Assembly (NCBI RefSeq): GCF_016918035.1
Contig: NZ_JAERWK010000008.1
Coordinates: 412,796-476,795, forward strand
Reading direction: 5' to 3'
From: Nakamurella leprariae
GTDB lineage: Bacteria > Actinomycetota > Actinomycetes > Mycobacteriales > Nakamurellaceae
DNA: 64,000 bases
Position numbers and translations under genes: made by a program. The number at the start of each line of letters is the position of its first letter. Position 1 is the stretch's first letter. Positions 50,978 through 60,152 of this stretch are shown here, one piece after another. A model generated the notes under the pieces. It was not told the DNA's origin. It saw only the letters and a program-made list of their open reading frames with translations, and made no database searches.

Positions 50978-51505
50978 ATGGCCGGACCCGCCTCCCACCC
51001 ACCGGTGTCCGCGGCGACGCCGATCGTCGGGGCGCCCCGCGCGGACCCGATCGGCGCGGTGCTGCTGGTGCTGGCCGGGGTCGCCGCCGCCGTGCCCATG
51101 GCCGCTCCGTGGCGTCCGCTGCCGGTGGGGGTGCTGCCCGACCTCGAGGGTGCCCGGCTCAGCGGCTGGCAGGTCGTCCAGCAGCTGTCCACCGCGACCG
51201 ATCCCGGCCTGCTGGCCGTCATCACCAAGTGGTCGCTGCTGCTGGCCACCGCCGGCGGGGTGGCGCTGGTCGGGTTGGGTCTGCTCATGTTCGTGCCGAT
51301 GACGCACCGCCCGGTCGGGTCAGCCGCCCTCACGGTCGCCGGCGGGTTGCTCGCCGTGGGGACATGGCTGCTGGTGCGGGCCGATCCGGTGTTCGGGGTG
51401 CCGGCGGCCGACCTGCTGCAGACCGGCAGCCCCGGGGTGCTGCTGCTGCTGGCCAGCGGTGTGGTCGGGCTGTTCGGCGCGGTCAAGGCCCTGGCCACCG
51501 GCTGA
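50978..51505 (+). CDS. Membrane protein, about four helices, unknown function
   Basis: The 175-residue protein has hydrophobic segments at about 25-45 (IGAVLLVLAGVAAAVPMAAP), 82-108 (WSLLLATAGGVALVGLGLLMF), 114-134 and 148-170. The first loop, of about 35 polar residues, follows helix 1. GGAAGGA lies upstream of the ATG. I recognise no domain. It is followed by 394 bp without a gene. Confidence 0.65.
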   Translation: MAGPASHPPVSAATPIVGAPRADPIGAVLLVLAGVAAAVPMAAPWRPLPVGVLPDLEGARLSGWQVVQQLSTATDPGLLAVITKWSLLLATAGGVALVGLGLLMFVPMTHRPVGSAALTVAGGLLAVGTWLLVRADPVFGVPAADLLQTGSPGVLLLLASGVVGLFGAVKALATG

Positions 51506-51899
51506 CGCCGACCCGGCCCGACCTGCCCGGCCATGACCGGCCCGGCCTGCGGCCGTGGTACGGACCGGAGACCGGCCCCGCAGCAGCGGCGTCACCATCG
51601 AGCCGCCCTGATCGCCGTGCGACCGAGGATGTTGATGATCGTCCGCGCGGTGCGGGCAGGGACGTCCTCGTCCGGCCGGGGTCGGGTGGGGGGCCGGCCC
51701 GGAGGCCTCGCGGCGCTCCGTGCTGAAGGACAGGGCACCGGCCCGGACGCCAGGTACCGCCCCGATCCGGAGAAGATCCGCAGGCCCGGACGTCCGGGCA
51801 GCGAGCGCGGTCGTGGTCATGCCGAGCACGGTCGCCCGCACCGCTCGGAGTCGACTCGGGATCGGCCGAACGCGGCCGGCCCGGGTCGTCAGGACGGGA
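51506..51899. other. 394-bp convergent region without a gene
   Basis: It lies between the membrane-protein stop and the helicase stop. Open frames here are Arg/Gly/Pro-rich shadows. I see no clear terminator hairpin, although GC-rich dyads are frequent. Confidence 0.5.
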
Positions 51900-53843
51900 T
51901 CAGAGCATCCCGAGCAGGTGGTCCCGTCGCCGTTCCAGCAGGTCCGGCGAGGCGGCGGCCTGGGCCGGGCCGGGCACCGCCCGGCGCAGCTGGGCGTGCA
52001 CGGCCGCATGTGGCGCGCCGGTCCGCGCGGCCACCCGCCCGACCAGCGAGTTGACCTCGCGCCGGAGCGCGGCGGCCGCCCGCCAGCCCCGCACCAGGTG
52101 CTCGTCGTCGTGATCGTCGCCGCCGTCGTGGCCGTCCGGGCCGGCGCCGCCCCCGGTGCCCGATCCGTCCAGGTCGAAGAGCGACCCGGTGCGCGCCGCC
52201 TGGTCGACCTTGCGGCGCAGCTCCGAGTCGCGCCGAGCCAGCAGCGCCGCGGTCTGCTCGGGGGTGAGCAGGCCCGGCAGCCCGACGAACTCGGCGTCGG
52301 CATCGTCCAGCGTGACCGGGCCGGCGCTGCTCGACGCCCCCTCAGCCGGCGCACCCGGCGCGGCCGTCACCGCCTTGCCGGAGTGCAGCAGATGGGCGAA
52401 CTCGGCCTGAGACTCCAGCCCCTCGACGGTCCCGGACCTCCGCTCGGCGGGCTCCGGGTCGGGCAGGTCCAGCAGGTCCTGGGCCAGCTCGTCGAACTCG
52501 TCCGCCTCCGACTCCTGTTTCACCGGCGGCATGATCACGAAGTCGCGGTCCTGCTCGAGCTCGGCGGCCAGGGCCAGCAGCGGCCGCACCGCGGGCAGGA
52601 ACACCGTGGCCGACTCCTGTGGGCCTCGGGCCCGGACCACACGGCCGACCGCCTGGGCGAAGAACAACGGCGTCCGGTAGCTGGTCATCCAGGCCAGGCA
52701 GGCAGCGCGCGGGATGTCCACGCCCTCGGAGATCATCCGCACACACACCACGATCCGGGTGTCCGCAGTACGGAACGCCTCGATACGACGGGACGCGGCC
52801 GGATCGTCGGACAGCACCAGGGCCGGCTTCCTGCCGGTGATGCGGCGCACCACCGTGGCGTACGCCCGGGCCGCCTCCTGGTCGCTGGCCAGCACCAGCC
52901 CGGCGGCGTCCGGCATGCCGTTGGCCCGCAGGTGGGTGATGCGCTCGTCCATCGCCGCGATGACGTGCGGGACCCAGCCGCCCTTGGGGTCGAGCGCGGT
53001 CTGCCAGGCGGCCGCCTCGACCGACTTGGTGCTCTGCTCGGTGAGCGACGCGGAGATCACCTCCCCGGCGTTGTTCCGCCACCGGGACACCCCGGTGTAG
53101 GCGGCGAAGACCACCGGCCGGACCACCCGATCGGCCAGCGCCTGCCGGTATCCGTAGGTGAAGTCGGCGACCGAGCGCAGCAGGTCGCCCTCGGTGCGGT
53201 AGGTGACGAAGGGGATCCGCTCGCCCGCCTTGGTGCGGAACGGCGTCCCGGTCAGGCTGAGCCGGCGGTGCACCTCGTCGAAGGCCTCGGCCGTCGCCTC
53301 GCCCCAGGACAGCCCGTCCCCGGCGTGGTGGATCTCGTCCAGGATGACCAGGGTGCGGCGGGTCCGGGTGCGGGCGGCGTGGATGGCCGGGCGCGCCGCG
53401 ACCTGGGCGTAGGTGGTCACGTAGCCGTGCATGCCGTCCGGCACCGGCCCCTGGGCGTTGGTCATGCCCGGGTCGAGCAGCAGCCCGACCTCGGCGGCGG
53501 CGTCGGCCCACTGGGTGCGCAGGTGGTCGGTGGGCGCGACGACGACGACCCGGTCGACGGTGCGCCGCTGCATCAGCCGGCAGGCCACGGACAGCGCGAA
53601 GGTGGTCTTGCCGGCGCCCGGGGTCGCGGTGACCAGGAAGTCGCGGCGGGGGCCGGACGGCAGCGGCCGGGCCGGGCGCTCGTCCTCCGGGTCGGCCGGC
53701 ACCGGCGCCGGCGACCCGTTCAGCACGGCGTCCGGGTCGTGCGCCCGGTCGTAGGCCTCCAGTGCGATGCGCTGCCACGGACGCAGTCGGCGCTCGTCGA
53801 TGTGCGGGGCCACCCCAGCCGGTGCTCCGGTCGCCCGTCCCAA
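51900..53843 (-). CDS. SF2 DEAD/DEAH-box helicase
   Basis: The product (about 647 residues) has helicase motifs: Q-like LRPWQRIALEAYD, I (FLVTATPGAGKTTFALSVA), Ia, II (LVILDEIHHAGDG; DEIH), III (LSLTGTPFRT), V (RIVVCVRMISEGVDIP) and VI (FFAQAVGRVVRAR). The C-terminal 200 residues are Asp/Glu-rich and family-specific. It is a likely DNA repair or RNA helicase of the RAD25/UvsW type. No ATG or GTG is well placed; TTG 53843 fits the family N-terminus and leaves a promoter gap to the divergent gene, with GTG 53918 and ATG 54023 as alternatives. Confidence 0.88.
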   Translation of the reverse strand: MGRATGAPAGVAPHIDERRLRPWQRIALEAYDRAHDPDAVLNGSPAPVPADPEDERPARPLPSGPRRDFLVTATPGAGKTTFALSVACRLMQRRTVDRVVVVAPTDHLRTQWADAAAEVGLLLDPGMTNAQGPVPDGMHGYVTTYAQVAARPAIHAARTRTRRTLVILDEIHHAGDGLSWGEATAEAFDEVHRRLSLTGTPFRTKAGERIPFVTYRTEGDLLRSVADFTYGYRQALADRVVRPVVFAAYTGVSRWRNNAGEVISASLTEQSTKSVEAAAWQTALDPKGGWVPHVIAAMDERITHLRANGMPDAAGLVLASDQEAARAYATVVRRITGRKPALVLSDDPAASRRIEAFRTADTRIVVCVRMISEGVDIPRAACLAWMTSYRTPLFFAQAVGRVVRARGPQESATVFLPAVRPLLALAAELEQDRDFVIMPPVKQESEADEFDELAQDLLDLPDPEPAERRSGTVEGLESQAEFAHLLHSGKAVTAAPGAPAEGASSSAGPVTLDDADAEFVGLPGLLTPEQTAALLARRDSELRRKVDQAARTGSLFDLDGSGTGGGAGPDGHDGGDDHDDEHLVRGWRAAAALRREVNSLVGRVAARTGAPHAAVHAQLRRAVPGPAQAAASPDLLERRRDHLLGML

Positions 53844-54032
53844 CCCGATGCCGTCCTCTCCTGCTGCGCACCAGCCGCCGCCCGGGCCCGATCTCGGCTC
53901 CCACCCACCCGGCGGCACGGCGTTCGACCCTAACGCGGTCCCGGCCCAGCTCCGGCCATCCCGCCCGCCGACACGAGTGCGACCCGCCACGACTTCGACC
54001 GGCTCACCCGGCGGACCAGGCATGCTCGTGTC

Positions 54033-55118
54033 GTGACCCGCTCCGTGACCCCACCGCCGCCGGACCGAACGTCCGCGACGGGCTCGTTCCCGGCGCTGTC
54101 CCCCACCCAGGACGGCGTGACGGTCCCGTGGCACCGCAATGGCACCGGGCCCGTCCCGACCGCCGAGGGACCGGTCAAGCACCGCTGGCGCAAGGTCCTG
54201 GGCCGCACCCTGTCCAAGGCCTGGGACGACTCACTGTTCGGGATGAGCTCGCAGGCGGCGTTCTGGTGTGCGCTGTCCACCGCGCCGCTGCTGCTGGCCC
54301 TGCTGGGCCTCATCGGCTACGTGCTGCCGTGGTTCCCCGACGGCACCATCGACGACGTCCGCACCTCGATCGACGTCTTCCTGAACGGGATCTTCGACGA
54401 GGAGGTCGCCGAGAACCTGGTCGGCAACACCGTCGACACCATCCTGAACAACGGCCAGGGCGACGCCGTCTCCGTCGGCCTGCTGATCAGCCTCTGGGCC
54501 GGGTCGTCGGCCATGTCCGCGTTCGTCGAGTCGATCACCATCGCGTACGGCCAGCACGAGGTGCGGCACCCGGTGGTGGAACGGTTCTTCGCCCTGGGGC
54601 TGTACCTGATCGCGCTGGTCTGCGGGATCTTCCTGCTGCCGCTGCTGGCCATCGGGCCCGACTACCTGCCGCGACTGTTCCCCGAGTCATGGCGCGGGCA
54701 GGTGGCCGACATCGTCAACGTCGCCTACTACCCCGCCCTGGCCCTGGGCCTGATCCTGCTGCTGGCCACGCTGTTCAAGGTGGCACCCAAGCACAAGCAC
54801 GCCTGGATCCGGGGCCTGCCGGGGGCGTTCCTGACCGCGGCCGTGTTCCTGGTCGCCAGCTTCGGCCTGCGGCTCTACCTGTCGTACGTCTACGCGCACG
54901 GCCTGACCTACGGCGCGCTGGCCACGCCCATCACGTTCCTGCTCTTCTACTACTTCGTGTCGATGGCGATCATCATCGGCGCGCAGTTCAACAACGCCCT
55001 GCTGGAGTACTACCCGCCGCGGCGCTCGCGGCGGGAGATCCGCAAGTGGCAACGGTACGAACCCAAGCGGTTGCGGGACGAGCCGGACGGCGGGGCGGTC
55101 TCCCCGCCGTCCGGCTGA
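54033..55118 (+). CDS. YihY/BrkB-family membrane protein
   Basis: The 361-residue protein has a Pro/Thr-rich N-terminus of about 50 residues and the YihY/BrkB pattern of six helices: SSQAAFWCALSTAPLLLALL, LLISLWAGSSAMSAFVESIT, FFALGLYLIALVCGIFLLPL, YPALALGLILLLATLF, PGAFLTAAVFLVASFGLRLY and ITFLLFYYFVSMAIIIGAQF. It was once annotated as ribonuclease BN, wrongly; it is probably a transporter or envelope protein. GTG 54033 is divergent from the helicase gene. Confidence 0.9.
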   Translation: MTRSVTPPPPDRTSATGSFPALSPTQDGVTVPWHRNGTGPVPTAEGPVKHRWRKVLGRTLSKAWDDSLFGMSSQAAFWCALSTAPLLLALLGLIGYVLPWFPDGTIDDVRTSIDVFLNGIFDEEVAENLVGNTVDTILNNGQGDAVSVGLLISLWAGSSAMSAFVESITIAYGQHEVRHPVVERFFALGLYLIALVCGIFLLPLLAIGPDYLPRLFPESWRGQVADIVNVAYYPALALGLILLLATLFKVAPKHKHAWIRGLPGAFLTAAVFLVASFGLRLYLSYVYAHGLTYGALATPITFLLFYYFVSMAIIIGAQFNNALLEYYPPRRSRREIRKWQRYEPKRLRDEPDGGAVSPPSG

Positions 55119-55188
55119 GCCGTCCAGCGCGACTCGACGGTCGGAGCCCGCCCTCGCTCGTTCCTCGCTCGGGCGACTCCTCCGGAGC

Positions 55189-55434
55189 TCAGGCCTTGTT
55201 GCCCTTGGGCAGCGAGTCGAAGATCTTCTTGCAGTCCGGGCACACCGGCGACCCGGGCTTGGGCGACTTGGTCACCGGGAAGGTCTCGCCGCACAGCGCC
55301 ACCACGAAGTTGCCCAGCACCGCGGACTCGGCGACCTTGTTCTTGCGCACGTAGTGGAACATCTCCGGCGGCGTGTCGCCGGTGCGGTCGGTGGTCAGTT
55401 CCTCGGGACGTTCGAGCACCTCGGTGCTGGTCAT
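55189..55434 (-). CDS. DUF3039 small protein
   Basis: The 81-residue protein contains MFHYVRKNKVAESAVLGNFV, ALCGETFPVTKSPKPGSPVC and PDCKKIFDSLP: CG..C..C suggests a zinc site. It matches DUF3039, conserved in actinobacteria next to DUF3099 and sigB (Rv2708c). ATG 55434 has AGGAGG at good spacing, so the longer frame to 55479 is rejected. Function unknown. Confidence 0.92.
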   Translation of the reverse strand: MTSTEVLERPEELTTDRTGDTPPEMFHYVRKNKVAESAVLGNFVVALCGETFPVTKSPKPGSPVCPDCKKIFDSLPKGNKA

Positions 55435-55527
55435 GCGTACCTCCTGCTGCTGGATCCGGCCGTTCGGGCGCCCTGACATGCTGCCAGGTCCGCGCCCGGG
55501 TCCGCGCGCCTGCTGTTCCGGGACCGG

Positions 55528-56034
55528 TCAGCGACCACCGGGCAGTTCGGGCCGGGTCGCCCCGAGCGCCCGCTCGTGGTTGACGGCGCTGGCCCGGACC
55601 GGCTTGACCGGCTTGCGTGGAGCCCGGTCGTTGGCGATCAGCACCGCGCACCACGGCAGCGGGATGGAGATGGCCAGCACCAGCAGCGCCAGCCACGGCG
55701 TCTGGTAGAGCAGCGCCGCTCCGATCAGGCACGGCACCCGGCAGGACATCATGAGCAGGTACCGCCGCCGCCGGGACCTGAGCTGCTCCTGGTAGGACGG
55801 CTCGGCCTGGGTGATCACCACCGGTTCCGGCGCGGGGGTCCCGCGGCGCAGCCGGGCGGCCCGCTTGGGCTGGTGCGAGCTGGCGTAGACGAACGTGCCG
55901 TCCTCGGCCTCGAAGACCCGGTCGTCGGTGGTGCCGTCGATCACCTGGTCGACCCGGGTGGACCCGTCCTGGGCGGCGCGGCCGTCCTTGATCGACGGTC
56001 CGTCCCGCCACGGGCCCTGCGCTGCACTGGTCAT
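55528..56034 (-). CDS. DUF3099 membrane protein
   Basis: The 168-residue protein has a polar N-terminus, then VVITQAEPSYQEQLRSRRRR and two membrane helices (YLLMMSCRVPCLIGAALLYQ; LALLVLAISIPLPWCAVLIA), the DUF3099 signature. Basic clusters flank the helices, and the tail is Arg/Pro-rich. It is conserved beside DUF3039 and sigB in actinobacteria (Rv2709); function unknown. Confidence 0.9.
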   Translation of the reverse strand: MTSAAQGPWRDGPSIKDGRAAQDGSTRVDQVIDGTTDDRVFEAEDGTFVYASSHQPKRAARLRRGTPAPEPVVITQAEPSYQEQLRSRRRRYLLMMSCRVPCLIGAALLYQTPWLALLVLAISIPLPWCAVLIANDRAPRKPVKPVRASAVNHERALGATRPELPGGR

Positions 56035-56205
56035 CGGAAGGAACCAACCCCCAACGGGTGAGGTGCGGATCGTGACGTACGGCGACCGGCCGGAACGATC
56101 CTGGCGAACTCCGGGCGGTGAGCCGATCCCGACCGCCTGCCTGAGTACCGGTCCAACGCTACGCCTGGATCACGGCCCCGGACCGGTCGCCGAACGGGTC
56201 CTTCG

Positions 56206-56844
56206 TCACCCTGCCGAGGGGCCGGCCTTCGCCGCCCTCGTCTGTTCCTCGAGTGCCCTGATCTCGGCCTTGGCCGCCTTCTTGGCCGCCCGTACCCGGC
56301 TCAGCGAGTCCGGATCCACCACGTCCGCGACCGACCGGAAGCACCCTTCCTCGCCGTAGGCGCCGGCCGCCTCCCGCCAGCCCGGCGGGGTCACGCCGTA
56401 CTGCTTGCCCAGCAGGGCGGTGAAGATGGCCGACTTCTGGTCGCCGAAGCCGGGCAGAGCGGCGATGGCCCGGCGCACCTCGTCCCCGGAGCGGGCGTCG
56501 CGCCACAGTGCCGCAGCGTCCCCGTCCGCGGTCTCGACCAGGACGCGGCACACCGCCTGCACCCGGGCGGCCATGGCCCCCGGGAAGCGGTGCACGGCCG
56601 GCCGCTCCGCACACAGCGCGGCGAACGCGTCCTGATCGGCGTGTGCGATCGCGGCGACATCGAGCCGGCCGCCCATCCGCTCGGCGATCACCTTCGGCCC
56701 GCTGAACGCCTTCTCCATCGGCACCTGCTGGTCCAGCACCATGCCCAGCAGCAGCGCGTTCGGATCCACGGACAGCAGCGCGTCGGCGTCCGGGTCGCCG
56801 GTCAGCCAGAGCGGACGCGGCACGGTCGAGGACTCCACGGTCAT
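56206..56844 (-). CDS. HhH-GPD base-excision DNA repair protein
   Basis: The 212-residue protein has the HhH-GPD layout: LLLGMVLDQQVPMEKAFSGP, a helix-hairpin-helix IAALPGFGDQKSAIFTALLG and, after it, CFRSVADVVDPDSL with Asp residues in the catalytic region. The glycosylase fold is clear but there is no FeS-cluster Cys tail. It probably removes damaged bases. The C-terminus is Ala/Lys-rich. CAGGCT 7 bases before the ATG suggests a leaderless message. It is divergent from the methyltransferase gene. Confidence 0.88.
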   Translation of the reverse strand: MTVESSTVPRPLWLTGDPDADALLSVDPNALLLGMVLDQQVPMEKAFSGPKVIAERMGGRLDVAAIAHADQDAFAALCAERPAVHRFPGAMAARVQAVCRVLVETADGDAAALWRDARSGDEVRRAIAALPGFGDQKSAIFTALLGKQYGVTPPGWREAAGAYGEEGCFRSVADVVDPDSLSRVRAAKKAAKAEIRALEEQTRAAKAGPSAG

Positions 56845-56911
56845 GGCGGCCAGCCTGGCACAGCCGATCCCGGCCCACCGCCGGGCCCACAGCCGGTGCT
56901 CCCCCCGCCCC

Positions 56912-56917
56912 TACGCT
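56912..56917 (+). promoter_or_regulatory. -10 box TACGCT for leaderless methyltransferase gene
   Basis: TACGCT lies 6 bases before the GTG at 56924, fixing that start over the longer in-frame reading from 56741. Confidence 0.5.
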
Positions 56918-56923
56918 GGCCGC

Positions 56924-58486
56924 GTGCCTGATCCCGCTGCCCCCGCGCCCGTCGACTCCCTGGATCGGGCCACGGTGCTGTCCGATCCCGACCACCTGGA
57001 CCGCCTCCGCGACGATCTGCACGCCGCCCGATTCGACGCCACCGGGGTTCCCGCACTGCTCGGGCCGTCGGCCAACCGGGCCCTCGGCCGCGGGGAGCTG
57101 TTCCCGGCGCTGCGCGTCACCGGCGGTGGTGACGTGACCGGTTCCCCGCTGGCCACCCTGGTCCGGTTGTTCCTGCTCGGCGCCGACGCGCCGGTCGCCT
57201 CCGCCGCAGCCGCGCTGCCCCGGGCCGGGCTGGACCGTTCGGTGGCGGCCGGACTGCTGGAGCGGGACGGCGACCGGATCCGTGCCGCCCTCGATCTGCG
57301 CCCGCACGCGGCGGACGGCGACGAGTACCTGGTCGTCTCCGACCTGGACTCCGACGTCCGGCCCGGACCGGTCCGGCACGACCACGTGCTGGGCATCGGC
57401 GCGGCCTCCATCACGCTGGCCAACGCCGTCATCCGGCGGCCGGTCGGGCGGGCGCTGGACGTCGGTACCGGCTGCGGCATCCAGTCGCTGCACCTGGCCG
57501 AGCACGCGGCCGAGGTGACCGCCACCGACGTCAACCCGCGGGCGCTGGCGCTGGCCGCCGCGACGGCCCGGCTGTCCGGCCAGCGCTGGCGGCTGCTGGC
57601 CGGGTCGATGTTCGAGCCGGTGGCCGACGAGACGTTCGACCTCATCGTCTCCAACCCGCCGTTCGTCATCGGCGATGGCGGTCAGGACTACATCTACCGG
57701 GACTCCGGGATGCCCGGCGACGGCCTGTGCCAGGCGCTGGTGGCCGGGATCCCGGACCACCTGGCTCCGGGCGGCACCGCCCAGTTGCTGGCCAACTGGA
57801 TCGTGCACCCGGACACCGACTGGCGGGAGCGGGTCGGGTCGTGGGTGGCCGGCACCGGCTGTGACGCCTGGGTGGTGCAGCGCGAGGTGGCCGACCCGGC
57901 CGAGTACGTCGGTCTGTGGCTCAAGGACGCCGGGGACACCGGCCCGCAGGCGGCGGCCATCGCCACGCGCTGGCTGGATGCGCTGGACCGGCAGCGGGTG
58001 GCGGGCATCGGGATGGGCACCATCACGCTGCGCCGATCGGACACCACCGACCCGTCGATCACCCTGGACGAGCTGACCGAGCCGGGCGACGAGCTGACCG
58101 GCGTCGAGGTCGACTCGTTCCTGGCCCGCCGCGACTGGATCGAGCGGACCACCGACGCGGCCCTGCTGGCGGCACCGCTGTCCCTGTCGACCGGGGTGCT
58201 GCTGGAGCAGCGGTCCATCCCCGGCGCCGAGGGCTGGAGCCCGATGCTGCGGATGCTGCGCCGGCCGGGTGGTCCGGGCGCCACCCTGCAGGTCGACGAG
58301 TGGGGCGAGCGGCTGCTGGCCGGCTGCACCGGGCAGCTGCCGCTCGGCGTGCTGGTCGACCTGCTGTCGTCGGCGGCCGGGGTCAGCCGGGACGCGCTGG
58401 CCGCGGCCGCGCTGCCGGCCATCCGGGTCGCGGTGGTGCGCGGCCTGGTGCATCCGGTCGACCAGGACGGCGAGCGGGTCAACTGA
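56924..58486 (+). CDS. Class I SAM-dependent methyltransferase (DUF7059/DUF7782 type)
   Basis: The 520-residue protein has an N-terminal winged-helix-like domain (about 15-125, SPLATLVRLFLLGADAPVAS), a central Rossmann methyltransferase (about 150-330) with ALDVGTGCGIQSLHLAEHA and the N-methyltransferase motif LIVSNPPFVI, and a C-terminal domain of about 190 residues. The NPPF motif indicates methylation of an amide or exocyclic amino group in protein, rRNA or DNA; the target is unknown. Architecture matches an actinobacterial family close to sigB. It converges on the PhzF-like gene with an 8-bp gap. Confidence 0.88.
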   Translation: MPDPAAPAPVDSLDRATVLSDPDHLDRLRDDLHAARFDATGVPALLGPSANRALGRGELFPALRVTGGGDVTGSPLATLVRLFLLGADAPVASAAAALPRAGLDRSVAAGLLERDGDRIRAALDLRPHAADGDEYLVVSDLDSDVRPGPVRHDHVLGIGAASITLANAVIRRPVGRALDVGTGCGIQSLHLAEHAAEVTATDVNPRALALAAATARLSGQRWRLLAGSMFEPVADETFDLIVSNPPFVIGDGGQDYIYRDSGMPGDGLCQALVAGIPDHLAPGGTAQLLANWIVHPDTDWRERVGSWVAGTGCDAWVVQREVADPAEYVGLWLKDAGDTGPQAAAIATRWLDALDRQRVAGIGMGTITLRRSDTTDPSITLDELTEPGDELTGVEVDSFLARRDWIERTTDAALLAAPLSLSTGVLLEQRSIPGAEGWSPMLRMLRRPGGPGATLQVDEWGERLLAGCTGQLPLGVLVDLLSSAAGVSRDALAAAALPAIRVAVVRGLVHPVDQDGERVN

Positions 58487-58494
58487 CCCTCTGC

Positions 58495-59310
58495 TCAGTC
58501 CGGCAGCAGCAGCTCCCCGCGCACCGTGGTGACGGCGCGGCCGCCGAGCCGCACCCGGTCGACGGCCAGCCGCACCGCGACGGTGCCGCCCCGGCGCGAC
58601 GCCTGGAACCCGACCAGCTCCGTCCGGCCCAGTCGATCGGCCCAGAACGGCGCCAGCCCGCAGTGCGCCGACCCGGTCACCGGGTCCTCCGGGACGCCCG
58701 TCTGCGGGTAGAAGCACCGGGACACGAAGTCCGCCGGACCACCCCGATCCGCGACGGCGGTGACCACCAGCCCGCGCAGACCCAGCGCCGCCACCGCGGC
58801 CGGATCCGGCGCCAGCGCGCGGACCTGCGCCTCGTCGGCCAGCTGCACGAACCAGTCCATCCGGTTGCGGCCGGTCCACACCGCTCCCCCGGGGAACGGC
58901 AGCGGACCGGGCAATTCCGCGGGCTCGGGCGCCTCGTCCGGGAAGTCCAGCTCCAGCACGTCACCGTCCGGCCGGGCGATGAGCACGCCGCTCCGCGTGG
59001 CGAACTTGATCTCGTCCCGATCGAAGGCCCACCCGGCCTGCGGATGCTCGCGCAACACGTGCGCCGCGGCCAGCGTCGCGTGTCCGCACAGGTCCACCTC
59101 CACGGTCGGGGTGAACCAGCGCAGCGACACGGTGCCGTCGGCCAGCGGCGAGACGAACGCGGTCTCGGCCTGGTGCAGCTCCATGGCGATCGCCGCCATC
59201 AGCGACTCCGGCAGCGGCTCGGCGGTCGGCACCACCCCGGCCGGATTGCCGGTGAACGCGCCGTCAGCGAAGGCATCGACCAGGTACACCGGCACACCCA
59301 CTGCGGACAC
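58495..59310 (-). CDS. PhzF-family isomerase/epimerase
   Basis: The 271-residue protein matches PhzF: VYLVDAFADGAFTGNPAGVV, the catalytic Glu in ELHQAETAFV, RWFTPTVEVDLCGHATLAAA, and EDPVTGSAHCGLAPFW in the second half. PhzF-like enzymes catalyse proton shifts on small cyclic acids; outside phenazine clusters the substrate is mostly unknown, as here. GTG 59310 is used; GTG 59301 is an alternative. Confidence 0.93.
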   Translation of the reverse strand: MSAVGVPVYLVDAFADGAFTGNPAGVVPTAEPLPESLMAAIAMELHQAETAFVSPLADGTVSLRWFTPTVEVDLCGHATLAAAHVLREHPQAGWAFDRDEIKFATRSGVLIARPDGDVLELDFPDEAPEPAELPGPLPFPGGAVWTGRNRMDWFVQLADEAQVRALAPDPAAVAALGLRGLVVTAVADRGGPADFVSRCFYPQTGVPEDPVTGSAHCGLAPFWADRLGRTELVGFQASRRGGTVAVRLAVDRVRLGGRAVTTVRGELLLPD

Positions 59311-59375
59311 ACTCCCGTCGATCGGCGTCAGGACCTGGCGACGGTAGCCCGCGGACCCGACCGCAGACTGTTCCC

Positions 59376-59813
59376 ATGCGTGCTGTCGTGTCCCGGGTGC
59401 TGTCCGCCGCTGTCCGCGTTGATCAGGACGGGGTCAGCCAGGTGATCGGTGAACTGCCCGGTCCCGGCCTGCTGGCCCTGGTGGGCGTGACCCACGGCGA
59501 CGACGCCGACGTCGCCCGGGCGATGGCGGCCAAGCTGCACGAGCTGCGCATCCTGCGGGACGAGCAGTCCTGCGCCACCACCGGCGCCGGACTGCTGGTG
59601 GTCAGCCAGTTCACCCTGTACGGCCGCACCGCGAAGGGACGGCGCCCGTCCTGGACCGACGCCGCCCCCGGGTCCGCGGCCGAACCGCTCATCGAGGAAC
59701 TGGTCGCCGAGCTGCAGCGCCGCGGCGCTGCGGTGGCCATCGGGCGGTTCGGGGCGCAGATGGAAGTCAGCAGCGTGAACGACGGCCCGTTCACCGTTCT
59801 GGTGGAGCTCTGA
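59376..59813 (+). CDS. dtd: D-aminoacyl-tRNA deacylase
   Basis: The 145-residue protein is DTD: MRAVVSRVLSAAVRVD, the catalytic-region LLVVSQFTLYG, KGRRPSWTDAA and the Gly-cisPro segment VSSVNDGPFT. It hydrolyses D-amino acids (and glycine on tRNA-Ala) from mischarged tRNA. The usual NPDLS-type loop before SQFTLYG is shortened to CATTGAGLL. It lies 66 bp from the divergent PhzF-like gene and upstream of sigB. Confidence 0.95.
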   Translation: MRAVVSRVLSAAVRVDQDGVSQVIGELPGPGLLALVGVTHGDDADVARAMAAKLHELRILRDEQSCATTGAGLLVVSQFTLYGRTAKGRRPSWTDAAPGSAAEPLIEELVAELQRRGAAVAIGRFGAQMEVSSVNDGPFTVLVEL

Positions 59814-60152
59814 CGACCGTCCGGGCGCCGCACGGGCGTTCAGGCCCGGCCGGTGGGCACCGTCACCGGGACGAGCCCGGTTTCCCATGCTGTTCCCATC
59901 GGCAGCACAGCGCTCCCCCGGGCCAGGACGTTGGAGTGATGCCCCGACGCCGCGTCGACGTGTCCACCGGCTGGAACAGGTGGTCAGACCGCCGCCCTGC
60001 CGGGATCCGCATTCACCCGACCGGACGTCTTTCGGGACCGCCGCGATTCAGCATCGTGCGCTGCGGGAACGAATCGAGGGCGACAGGCGTTCGAAAGGAT
60101 GTCCGGTGCGAGGGGACGCGCATCCGGACACTTGCCTCGAAGGGAGCACTCC
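59814..60152. other. 339-bp region between dtd and sigB
   Basis: No gene is supported. It contains the likely end of the dtd message (short dyads near 59859-59878) and the stress-sigma promoter of sigB at 60065-60091. Confidence 0.6.
60065..60091 (+). promoter_or_regulatory. ECF-type (SigR/SigH/SigE-like) promoter of sigB
   Basis: GGGAAC (60065-60070), a 17-base spacer and CGTT (60088-60091) match the GGAAY-N16-18-CGTT consensus of actinobacterial ECF sigma factors. It lies 62 bases upstream of the sigB ATG. In mycobacteria sigB is controlled from such promoters, so redox or envelope stress control is expected. Confidence 0.75.

Noticed and set aside
55150..55185. CTCGCTCGTTCCTCGCTCG near the DUF3039 stop considered as a REP element
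   Set aside because: It is a short imperfect direct repeat, not a dyad; I cannot show further true copies in the window.
56159..58879. 906-codon frame on the - strand across the methyltransferase
   Set aside because: It spans three recognisable genes on other frames and carries no domain of its own.
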